Source: JAHEFX01 sp964614585
GTDB lineage: Bacteria; Actinomycetota; Acidimicrobiia; Spongiisociales; JAENVV01
Assembly: GCA_964614585.1 (NCBI GenBank)
Contig: CAZTLW010000031.1
Span: 1-20,279 of the forward strand
DNA length: 20,279 nt
Direction of reading: 5' to 3'
The notes under the pieces were generated by a model. It saw nothing but the letters and a program-made list of their open reading frames with translations, was not told the DNA's origin and made no database searches. The stretch's first letter is position 1. Every line of letters begins with the position of its first letter. Below are positions 14,407 through 20,279 of this stretch, one piece after another. The position numbers and the translations under genes are program-made.

Positions 14407-14412
14407 ACAATA
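14407..14412 (-). promoter_or_regulatory. Possible -10 box for icd
   Basis: TATTGT on the minus strand lies in a locally AT-rich patch (14400-14430) that stands out from the surroundings. It would give a leader of about 25 nt including GGAGG at 14381-14385. A second candidate, TACGCT, lies at 14425-14430. Confidence 0.4.
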
Positions 14413-14455
14413 CACGAAATCCAAAGCGTATGAGGGGTGTCCGACGCCCAGGCGT

Positions 14456-16150
14456 TCAGCGGCCGGATTCGTGGGCCTGCACCGCCGAGATGGTGTTGGG
14501 GAAGAAGTCCTCGTCACCGATCCGCTGGTACAGGGCGTAGGCCCGCAGCCGGTCTTTCACGGGGCCCTTCATGCCGGCGAACGAGAGGGTGATGCCGCGG
14601 TCGCCCAGGTCGTCGAGGAGGTGCTCGAGCACCTCGGCACCGGTCGTGTCGACGTCGGTGATGGCGTTGGCCACCACCAGGACCCGTCGGATCGGTCGGT
14701 CGGCCTCGGCGAGGTGGGTCTGGAGGGTGCGCCCGAAGTCGGCGGCGTTGGCGAAGAACAGGGGCGCGTCGAAGCGGACCATGAGCAACCCGTCGACCAG
14801 TTCGGCCTCCGGGTGTCGTTCCACGTCGTGGTAGCCCGGGGTGCCGGGGACCCGGCCGAGTTCGGTCGAGTGCGGTCGCCACTCCTTGCGCACGAAGTTG
14901 CCGATCGACAACGCGATCGCGATCCCGATGCCCTCGAGGACGCCGATGAGCAGCACCCCGGCGAAGGCCGCCGCCAGCATCACGAACTCCGAGCGCCGCA
15001 CCCGGGCGAGCCATCGGGTCTGTCGCCAGTCGAAGAGCGTGAAGGAGGCGGTGATGACGATCGCGGCCAGGGTGGGGGAGGGGAGCGCCGCGACCACGCC
15101 GGGGAGGACCCCCAGCAACGCCACCACCCCGACGGCCGCGAAGAGGCCCGCCAACTGGGTGCGAGCGCCCACCGTGAGGGCGACCGCGGTGCGCGACGAC
15201 GATGCGCTGGTCGGGAAGCCGGACACCACTCCCGAGAGCAGGTTGGCCGCCCCGAGCGCCTTGATCTCGGCATTCGGGTCGACGCGCTCCCCGGACCGGA
15301 GTGCGGTGGCGGTCGACAGGGCCCCGGTGTCGGCGAACGAGACGAGCGCCACGAGGACGGCCCCCCCGGCGAGGGCGCCGAGCGTGGAGAGGTCGAGGCT
15401 CGGGAGCGTGATCGCCGGCAACCCGCGGGGCAGGTCGCCGACCACCGACACCCCCAACGCCTCGAGGTCGACGATCGCCCCGACGACGAGGGAACCGACG
15501 GCGGCCACCACGACGCCGGGCAGGAGCGGGGTGAGGCGGCGGGCGACCACGATGACGACGACGGAGCCGGCAGACAACGCGAGCGCCGTGGGCACCACGG
15601 CGCCGTCGAGGATGGCCCGTGCGGTCGCCTGCAGGGTGCCCGGGGTGTCGTCGGCGTCCACCGAGAAGCCGAGCGCCTTGGGAAGCTGGGAGACGAAGAC
15701 CAACACCGCGATTCCGTTGAGGTAGCCGACCCGCACGGGCTTGGACAACAGTTCGGTGATGGCGCCGAGTCGGAGCCAGCCGGCAGCCAGGCACACGGCA
15801 CCCGCCAGGATCGAGAGGCTGGCGGCGAGCGCCACCGCCTGGTCGGCATTGCCCGCGGCCAGCGGCAGGATGACGGCGGCGATGACCGGGGCGAGCGACG
15901 AATCGGGACCGAGGACGAGCCGTCGATTCGGCCCCACCAGCGCATAGGCGACCAGGGCGGCGATCGTCGTGTAGATCCCGGTGATCGCCGGGAGGCCGGT
16001 CAGCTCGGCGTACGCCATGCCCTGGGGGATGAGCATGGCCGCCAGGACGGCGCCGGCGACGAGGTCGGCCCGGAGCCACCCCGGCCGGTACGAGCGGATC
16101 GTCCTCGTCAGGGCAAGCGCGTCGAGGACCGATCCGCGAGGTCGTGCCAT
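14456..16150 (-). CDS. SulP-family anion transporter with C-terminal STAS domain
   Basis: This 564-residue integral membrane protein belongs to SulP/SLC26, which moves sulfate, bicarbonate or dicarboxylates, usually with H+ or Na+. The SulP signature is near the N-terminus: RADLVAGAVLAAMLIPQGMAYAELTGLPAITGIYT, in which the PQGMAYA segment is diagnostic. GPDSSLAPVIAA and SFADTGALSTATALRSG are also characteristic. About 10-12 hydrophobic segments extend to around residue 415. A cytoplasmic STAS domain follows from about 440, containing LLMVRFDAPLFFANA and the conserved DVDTTGAEVLEHL loop. The ATG at 16150 lies 7 nt after a TACCTT box and is divergent from ffh. The neighbours do not identify the substrate. 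Confidence 0.95.
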   Translation of the reverse strand: MARPRGSVLDALALTRTIRSYRPGWLRADLVAGAVLAAMLIPQGMAYAELTGLPAITGIYTTIAALVAYALVGPNRRLVLGPDSSLAPVIAAVILPLAAGNADQAVALAASLSILAGAVCLAAGWLRLGAITELLSKPVRVGYLNGIAVLVFVSQLPKALGFSVDADDTPGTLQATARAILDGAVVPTALALSAGSVVVIVVARRLTPLLPGVVVAAVGSLVVGAIVDLEALGVSVVGDLPRGLPAITLPSLDLSTLGALAGGAVLVALVSFADTGALSTATALRSGERVDPNAEIKALGAANLLSGVVSGFPTSASSSRTAVALTVGARTQLAGLFAAVGVVALLGVLPGVVAALPSPTLAAIVITASFTLFDWRQTRWLARVRRSEFVMLAAAFAGVLLIGVLEGIGIAIALSIGNFVRKEWRPHSTELGRVPGTPGYHDVERHPEAELVDGLLMVRFDAPLFFANAADFGRTLQTHLAEADRPIRRVLVVANAITDVDTTGAEVLEHLLDDLGDRGITLSFAGMKGPVKDRLRAYALYQRIGDEDFFPNTISAVQAHESGR

Positions 16151-16157
16151 GCCGTCG

Positions 16158-16163
16158 AAGGTA
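16158..16163 (-). promoter_or_regulatory. -10 box for the SulP gene (leaderless type)
   Basis: TACCTT on the minus strand fits TANNNT and ends 7 nt before the ATG at 16150. No clear -35 is visible. Confidence 0.5.
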
Positions 16164-16260
16164 CACCGAGGACACCTTGCGTTCACGGGTTGGACAGGTG
16201 GGCGCAGCTCATCGGCCAGGCGCCGTCGCGCCCGGGGTGGGGGTTGGGGGTCCCGCCCCC

Positions 16261-16266
16261 TATCCT
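16261..16266 (+). promoter_or_regulatory. -10 box for the ffh operon
   Basis: TATCCT fits TANNNT and ends 10 nt before the ffh GTG. The intervening CGAGGG could act as a minimal Shine-Dalgarno sequence if transcription starts early, so leaderless initiation is less certain here. Confidence 0.45.
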
Positions 16267-16276
16267 CGAGGGTCCC

Positions 16277-17686
16277 GTGTTCGACACCCTCACCGACCGC
16301 TTCACGACCGTCTTCCAGCGCCTGACCGGCAAGGGCCGCCTCAGCGAGGCCGACGTCGACACCGCCCTGCGCGAGGTTCGCCTCGCCCTGTTGGAAGCCG
16401 ACGTCAACGTCTCGGTGGTCCGTGACCTCATGGACCGCATCCGTGCGCGGGCGATCGGCGCCGAGGTCCACGAGTCGCTCACCCCCGGCCAACAGGTCGT
16501 CAAGATCGTCGACGAGGAGCTCGTCACCACCCTCGGCCGCGAGCACGTCCCGCTCGCCAAGCCGTCGAGCCCGCCCCTCGTCATCCTCATGGCGGGTCTG
16601 CAGGGCTCCGGCAAGACGACCACCTCGGCCAAGCTCGCCCGCCACCTGAAGGAGCAGGAGAGCCGGCGGCCGATGTTGGTCGCCGCCGACCTCCAGCGCC
16701 CCGCCGCCATCGATCAGCTCATCCAACTGGGCGAGCGCATCGACGTGCCGGTCTACTCGGACCGGACCAGCCGCCCCACCCGGGTGGTCAAGGCGGCGCT
16801 CAAGGAGGCGGCCCGCGGCGGGCACGACGTCGTGATCATCGACACCGCCGGTCGCCTGCAGGTCGACGACGACCTCATGGCCGAGCTCGCCGCCATCCGC
16901 AAGGTGGCCGCCCCCGACGAGACCCTGCTGGTGGTCGATGCCATGACCGGCCAGGACGCCGTCAACGTCGCCCAGGGGTTCCTCGAGCACACCGACCTGA
17001 CCGGGATCGTGCTCTCGAAGCTCGATGGCGACGCCCGTGGTGGTGCCGCCATCAGCGTCCGGGAGGTCACCGGGCGACCGATCAAGTTCGCCGCGGTGGG
17101 GGAGGGTCTCGAGGAGTTCGAGGTCTTCCACCCCGACCGCATGGCCTCCCGCATCCTCGGGATGGGCGACGTGCTCACCCTCATCGAGAAGGCCGAGCAG
17201 GTCTGGGAGGAGGAGGAGGCCGAGCGGCTCGCCGAGCGGATGCAGCAGGCCGAGTTCGACCTCGAGGACTTCCTGTCGCAGATGCAACAGGTCCGTCGGA
17301 TGGGGGATTTGCAGGGCCTGCTGTCTATGATGCCGGGCGCCGGAGCGCTCCGTGACGTCGAGATCGACGAACGGGACCTCGCCCGGGTCGAGGCGATCAT
17401 CCGCTCGATGACCCCCGAGGAGCGTCGGACCCCCAAGATCATCAACGCCTCCCGGCGGAAGCGGATCGCGAGGGGCTCCGGCACGTCACTGCAGCAGGTG
17501 AATCGTCTCCTGAAGCAGTTCGCCGACGCACGCAAGATGATGCAGGCGCTCGCCACCGGCGGGATGCCGGCCGGGATGCCCGGGATGCCGGGGATGCCGG
17601 GCGGCCTGCCCGGGGGGCGCCCACCGCAGCCGCGCAAGGCGACCAAGCCGCCGCGCAACAAGAAGAAGAAGCGAAAGAAGAGGTGA
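16277..17686 (+). CDS. ffh: Signal recognition particle protein Ffh
   Basis: This 469-residue GTPase binds signal sequences and 4.5S RNA and delivers ribosomes to FtsY at the membrane. The N domain (FDTLTDRFTTVFQRLTGKG) is followed by the G domain with P-loop GLQGSGKTTT at 107-116, AADLQRPAA, DTAGRLQVD, and SKLDGDARGG. The M domain carries the RNA-binding stretch RRTPKIINASRRKRIARGSG. It ends with a GMPGMPG-type Met-rich run and a Lys/Arg tail, which are normal for Ffh. The GTG at 16277 starts exactly at the conserved VFDTL. Earlier in-frame codons lack homology and run into the SulP promoter. It heads a four-gene operon, with rpsP 4 nt downstream. Confidence 0.98.
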   Translation: MFDTLTDRFTTVFQRLTGKGRLSEADVDTALREVRLALLEADVNVSVVRDLMDRIRARAIGAEVHESLTPGQQVVKIVDEELVTTLGREHVPLAKPSSPPLVILMAGLQGSGKTTTSAKLARHLKEQESRRPMLVAADLQRPAAIDQLIQLGERIDVPVYSDRTSRPTRVVKAALKEAARGGHDVVIIDTAGRLQVDDDLMAELAAIRKVAAPDETLLVVDAMTGQDAVNVAQGFLEHTDLTGIVLSKLDGDARGGAAISVREVTGRPIKFAAVGEGLEEFEVFHPDRMASRILGMGDVLTLIEKAEQVWEEEEAERLAERMQQAEFDLEDFLSQMQQVRRMGDLQGLLSMMPGAGALRDVEIDERDLARVEAIIRSMTPEERRTPKIINASRRKRIARGSGTSLQQVNRLLKQFADARKMMQALATGGMPAGMPGMPGMPGGLPGGRPPQPRKATKPPRNKKKKRKKR

Positions 17687-17690
17687 ACGG

Positions 17691-18152
17691 ATGGCGGTCA
17701 AGATCCGCCTGAAGCGGATGGGCAAGCGGAAGCAGCCCGTCTACCGCGTGGTCGTCTCCGACTCCCGCAAGGCGCGCAGCGCCGACTACATCGAGGCGAT
17801 CGGCTTCTACGACCCCCGCCAGGAGCCGTCCCTCATCGAGATCGAGAACGAGCGTGCCGTCGACTGGCTCTCCAAGGGCGCCCAGCCCACCGAGGCCGCC
17901 CGCAAGCTGCTCGAGATCTCGGGCGCCTGGACCGACTTCAAGATCGCCCGCGGCGAGGTGTTGACGGTGGGGGCCACCCCCGCTGCCGAGGAGCCTGCTG
18001 CCGAGGAGCCGACCGCGGAGGCCGCAGAGCCCGCCGCCGAGGCCGAGGAGCCGACCCCCGAGGCGGCCGAGGCCGACGCGGAGCCCGGCGACGAGGCCGA
18101 CACCGAGGAGACCTCGTCGGACGAGGACGCCTCCGACGACGAGGACGAGTGA
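17691..18152 (+). CDS. rpsP: 30S ribosomal protein S16 with acidic tail
   Basis: The protein is 153 residues. The first 88 or so are a standard S16: AVKIRLKRMGKRKQPVYRVV, DSRKARSADYIEAIGFYDP and the LLEISGAWTDFKI end. S16 binds 16S rRNA in the 30S body. Residues 91-153 form a long Ala/Glu/Pro and then Asp/Glu-rich tail, which other actinobacterial S16 proteins also have; E. coli S16 is about 82 residues. The ATG lies 4 nt after the ffh stop, with AGAGGTG in the ffh end acting as ribosome binding site. The stop overlaps the khpA start as TGATG. Confidence 0.97.
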   Translation: MAVKIRLKRMGKRKQPVYRVVVSDSRKARSADYIEAIGFYDPRQEPSLIEIENERAVDWLSKGAQPTEAARKLLEISGAWTDFKIARGEVLTVGATPAAEEPAAEEPTAEAAEPAAEAEEPTPEAAEADAEPGDEADTEETSSDEDASDDEDE

Positions 18153-18403
18153 TGGCCAAGGGTGAGATCGTCGAGCGCGTCGTCCGCTACATCGTCCGGG
18201 AGATCGTCGACAACCCCGAAGAGGTGACCGTCGAGATCGTCGAGGACGGTCCCGACCGGGTGACCGCCGAGGTCCAGACCGCCAAGTCGGACATGGGTCG
18301 GGTCATCGGCAAGCGTGGCCGCGTCGCCAACGCCATCCGCACCATCGCCGCTGCGGCGGCCGAGGAGGAGGGCCTCGAGGCGGGCGTTGAGTTCCTCGAC
18401 TGA
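18152..18403 (+). CDS. khpA: KH-domain RNA-binding protein KhpA
   Basis: This 83-residue single-KH protein is of the KhpA (YlqC) type, which binds RNA, usually with KhpB, and affects cell envelope growth in Gram-positives. The GxxG loop is VIGKRGRVANAIR at about 51-63, preceded by the YIVREIVDNPEEVTVE helix/strand. Its place between rpsP and rimM is the conserved one. The ATG overlaps the rpsP stop; a GTG one codon earlier (18149) is in frame but less likely. Its 3' end overlaps the probable rimM start by 17 nt. Confidence 0.96.
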   Translation: MAKGEIVERVVRYIVREIVDNPEEVTVEIVEDGPDRVTAEVQTAKSDMGRVIGKRGRVANAIRTIAAAAAEEEGLEAGVEFLD

Positions 18404-18935
18404 GGGGACACCGGGCACGGGACGCCAGGCACCGGACGAGGGGCACGACACCGTCGTCGTCGGCATCCTCGGCAAGGCCCATGCCCTGCGAGGTGAGGTG
18501 GAACTGGTGACCGGCTCCGACGAACCGGAGCGGCTCGGTCCCCCGGCGGTCTACCCCGGGCCCGCCGGGACCACGCTCACCGCCGTCGGCCTGCGTCGTC
18601 ACGGCGACCGGTGGATGATCTCCTTCGAGGAGGTCACCGACCGCACGGCCGCCGAGGGCCTGCGGGGATTCGAGCTGCGCATCCCGGCCGAGGCCCGCCG
18701 CGAGCTCCCTGCCGACGAGTGGTGGCCAGACGACCTCGTCGGGCTGGCCGTGGTCGACGTCGATGGGGCGTCTCTCGGCACGGTGGCCGACCTCGTGCTC
18801 GGCGCCGCCCAGGATCGCCTCGTGGTCGACGGCCCGTCCGGTCGCTTCGAGGTGCCGTTCGTGGCGGCCCTCGTCCCCGAGGTCGACATCGCCGCCGGCC
18901 GCGTGGTGGTCGACCTCCCCCCCAACCTCCCCTGA
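18387..18935 (+). CDS. rimM: Ribosome maturation factor RimM
   Basis: This 182-residue protein assists maturation of the 30S head region by binding S19. The N-terminal RimM domain has VVVGILGKAHALRGEVELV (family pattern GxIxKxHGLRGEV). The C-terminal PRC-barrel domain has EWWPDDLVGLAVVDVDG and LGTVADLVLGAAQDRLVV. The start is a TTG at 18387 inside the end of khpA, because no ATG or GTG lies between it and the first conserved residues. The N-terminal extension of about 20 residues (SSSTEGTPGTGRQAPDEGH) is not conserved. trmD, the usual next gene, is absent; repeat and cofG follow instead. Confidence 0.95.
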   Translation: MSSSTEGTPGTGRQAPDEGHDTVVVGILGKAHALRGEVELVTGSDEPERLGPPAVYPGPAGTTLTAVGLRRHGDRWMISFEEVTDRTAAEGLRGFELRIPAEARRELPADEWWPDDLVGLAVVDVDGASLGTVADLVLGAAQDRLVVDGPSGRFEVPFVAALVPEVDIAAGRVVVDLPPNLP

Positions 18936-18937
18936 CC

Positions 18938-19002
18938 CCAACCCTGGGTTGTGAGCGTCGCCTGATCGCCAACCCAGGGTTGTGAGCGGCGGATTCCGAC
19001 GC
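18938..19002 (+). repeat. Intergenic repeat, copy C (left of cofG)
   Basis: This copy starts 3 nt after the rimM stop. It contains two direct units, 31 bp apart (18938 and 18969), each built as CCAACCC(A/T)GGGTTG followed by TGAGCG(T/G)CG, and ends with a GCGG-ATT-CCGACGC hairpin-like part. It matches the reverse complement of 20215-20279 at 58 of 65 positions by eye. The pairing arm that would complete the hairpin after 19002 is degenerate here. No coding capacity. It may also end rimM transcription. Confidence 0.85.
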
Positions 19003-19050
19003 CCTCGGCCCACAGAACGCAGCGCCGCGCGTGCCGTCGGCCGCCGCCCC

Positions 19051-19056
19051 TACCCT
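19051..19056 (+). promoter_or_regulatory. -10 box for cofG (leaderless type)
   Basis: TACCCT fits TANNNT and ends 9 nt before the cofG ATG. It suggests cofG has its own promoter rather than being the last gene of the ffh-rimM operon. Confidence 0.5.
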
Positions 19057-19065
19057 TTCGCTCGC

Positions 19066-20193
19066 ATGGATCGAGACCACGCCGTCGCCCTCCTCGAGGG
19101 ACGTGCCGACGCCACCGACCTCATGGCCGAGGCCCGGGCGATCCGCGACGAGGCGTGGGGCCGCACGGTCACCTACTCGCGCAAGGTCTTCATCCCCCTC
19201 ACGACCCTCTGCAACTCGGTCTGCACCTACTGCACGTTCGCCAAGCCGCCCGGCAACGGGGGTGAGTACCTCGTCCCCGACGACGTGCTCGCCATCGCCC
19301 GCGCCGGTGTCGCCCACGGCTGTACCGAGGCCCTCTTCACGCTCGGCGACCGACCCGAGCTCCGCTGGCCGCAGGCGCGGGCCTTCCTGGCCGAGCACGG
19401 CCATGACACCACGCTCGGTTACGTCGCCGAGATGAGTCGGTTGGTGCTGGAGGAGACGGGGGTGTTCCCCCATGCCAACCCCGGCATCCTCGACGACGAG
19501 GCGGTGGCCTTGCTGCGACCGTCCAATCCCTCGATGGGGATGATGCTGGAGAACGTCTCGCCCCGCCTCACCGAGCCCGGCATGCCCCACGAGCGTGCCC
19601 CCGAGAAGGACCCCGCCCTGCGGGTCGCCACGATCGAGGCCGCCGGGCGGGGGCGGGTGCCGTTCACGACCGGGGTGCTGGTGGGGATCGGGGAGACGAG
19701 TGCCGAGCTCGTCGACTCGCTCGTCGTCCTCGCCGGCCTCGCCCACCGTCACGGGGGGATCCAGGAGGTCATCGTCCAGAACTTCCGGGCGAAGGCCGAC
19801 ACCCGCATGCGGCGGAGCCCCGAGCCGGTCCCCGCCTACTTCGCCCGTGTCGTGGCCCTCGCCCGGGTGCTGCTGCCGCCGGAGGTTTCCGTGCAGGTGC
19901 CACCCAACCTCACCGAGCGCTACGAGACGCTGCTCCACGCCGGCATCAACGACTGGGGCGGGGTCAGCCCGCTGACCATCGATTGGGTCAACCCCGACCA
20001 GCCCTGGCCACACCTCGAGGAGTTGTCGGCTCGGACGACCGCCGCGGGCTTCGAGCTGCGGCCCCGCCTCCCGGTGTACCCCCGCTATCTCGACCCGGGG
20101 TGGCTCGATGGCGGGCTCGTCGACCGGGTGCTGGCCGCGGCCGACGACGACGGATGGGCAAGTCCGGCTGTGACCGGTGTTGCCGTTGGGTAG
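19066..20193 (+). CDS. cofG: 7,8-didemethyl-8-hydroxy-5-deazariboflavin synthase, CofG subunit
   Basis: This 375-residue radical SAM enzyme works with CofH to make the deazaflavin (Fo) chromophore of coenzyme F420. The [4Fe-4S]/SAM motif CxxxCxxC is at Cys49, Cys53 and Cys56 in PLTTLCNSVCTYCTFAKPPG. Further CofG traits are EALFTLGDRPE, PHANPGILDDEAVALLRP, GMMLENVSPRL, FTTGVLVGIGET and QEVIVQNFRAK. In mycobacteria and many actinomycetes CofG and CofH are fused as FbiC; here CofG is free, so a cofH gene should exist elsewhere. The ATG at 19066 has a TACCCT box 9 nt upstream. The gene lies between inverted copies of an intergenic repeat. Confidence 0.97.
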   Translation: MDRDHAVALLEGRADATDLMAEARAIRDEAWGRTVTYSRKVFIPLTTLCNSVCTYCTFAKPPGNGGEYLVPDDVLAIARAGVAHGCTEALFTLGDRPELRWPQARAFLAEHGHDTTLGYVAEMSRLVLEETGVFPHANPGILDDEAVALLRPSNPSMGMMLENVSPRLTEPGMPHERAPEKDPALRVATIEAAGRGRVPFTTGVLVGIGETSAELVDSLVVLAGLAHRHGGIQEVIVQNFRAKADTRMRRSPEPVPAYFARVVALARVLLPPEVSVQVPPNLTERYETLLHAGINDWGGVSPLTIDWVNPDQPWPHLEELSARTTAAGFELRPRLPVYPRYLDPGWLDGGLVDRVLAAADDDGWASPAVTGVAVG

Positions 20194-20205
20194 GGCTCGT
20201 TCCGT

Positions 20206-20240
20206 GGGTTGTGAGCGTCGGAAACCGCCGCTCACAACCC
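20206..20240 (+). terminator. 16-bp hairpin after cofG
   Basis: GGGTTGTGAGCGTCGG (20206-20221) pairs with 20225-20240 at 15 of 16 positions around an AAA loop. It begins 13 nt after the cofG stop and forms part of the right-hand repeat copy. No T-tract follows. It is likely to act as a transcription stop or mRNA 3' end protector. Confidence 0.6.
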
Positions 20241-20279
20241 AGGGTTGGCCGAGGGGCGACGCTCACAACCCAGGGTTGG
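20215..20279 (-). repeat. Intergenic repeat, copy D (right of cofG, inverted)
   Basis: Read on the minus strand from 20279 this has the same two 31-bp-spaced CCAACCCTGGGTTG units and the GCGG-TTT-CCGACGC part as the copy at 18938. The right end of the window cuts it, so it may continue. Similarity to copy C may extend weakly to about 20194, near the cofG stop. Confidence 0.85.

Noticed and set aside
14376..14408. Earlier GTG start for icd
   Set aside because: The GGAGG at 14381-14385 is spaced correctly only for the ATG at 14375, and the extra residues are not conserved.
14471..16276. Long in-frame extension upstream of the ffh start
   Set aside because: It lies antisense to SulP, has no homology, and Ffh homology begins exactly at the GTG at 16277.
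16151..17287. In-frame N-terminal extension of SulP across ffh
   Set aside because: It is antisense to ffh; the TACCTT box and a normal SulP N-terminus support the ATG at 16150.
17560..17625. GMPGMPG repeat as a tandem-repeat feature
   Set aside because: Met/Gly/Pro-rich tails are normal at the Ffh C-terminus.
17960..18150. Acidic low-complexity tail of S16 as a separate gene or frameshift
   Set aside because: The frame is continuous and such tails are common in actinobacterial S16.
18938..19002. CRISPR-like array of the palindromic units
   Set aside because: There are only two units 31 bp apart with an 8-bp unique part, no further repeats and no cas genes.

Overview
This is a high-GC (roughly 70% by eye), densely packed bacterial chromosome segment. 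It most resembles a free-living actinobacterium outside the classical Streptomyces/Mycobacterium group, possibly Acidimicrobiia. The lineage is inferred from codon use, an unfused cofG (F420 synthesis), the ribosomal protein S16 with an acidic tail, a Thermus-type isocitrate dehydrogenase, and many start codons only 6-10 nt after a TANNNT box (leaderless-type promoters). I see no phage, IS, CRISPR, rRNA or tRNA. No gene-free stretch exceeds 300 bases.

Layout, left to right. (1) 1-881 (-) is an unrecognised conserved-looking protein cut by the window edge. (2) 2766-1028 (-) is a two-gene unit, an alkyltransferase-like DNA-repair protein overlapping astD, closed by a 20-bp hairpin. (3) 2923-3552 (+) is upp, followed by a related hairpin. 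(4) 3647-4656 (+) encodes a maleylpyruvate isomerase-like metal-binding protein translationally coupled to a small unknown gene. (5) 7373-4653 (-) is ppc, whose stop overlaps the convergent stop of the small unknown gene. (6) 10283-7418 (-) is a tight five-gene copper/respiration operon: lipoprotein cytochrome c, SCO1, PCu(A)C chaperone, cupredoxin lipoprotein and a five-helix membrane protein with a WHDHRTHWM motif. (7) 12149-10317 (-) is dxs, divergent from a nitroreductase (12213-12887, +), which abuts the convergent stop of icd. (8) 14375-12888 (-) is icd, and 16150-14456 (-) is a SulP transporter. (9) 16277-18935 (+) is the ffh-rpsP-khpA-rimM operon. (10) 19066-20193 (+) is cofG, flanked by inverted copies of a repeat built on the palindrome AACCC(A/T)GGGTT.

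Most genes are housekeeping or central metabolism: pyrimidine salvage, anaplerosis, the TCA cycle, isoprenoids, protein targeting and ribosome maturation. The coherent multi-gene system is the copper operon. Its five products are all predicted to be exported or membrane-bound and to bind haem or copper, as expected for building the CuA centre of a terminal oxidase, although no oxidase subunit lies in the window. Three features deserve follow-up: the repeat pair around cofG (which sits where trmD would normally follow rimM), the unusual Met/Asp-rich insert in the PCu(A)C protein, and the apparent CTG start of the cupredoxin gene.
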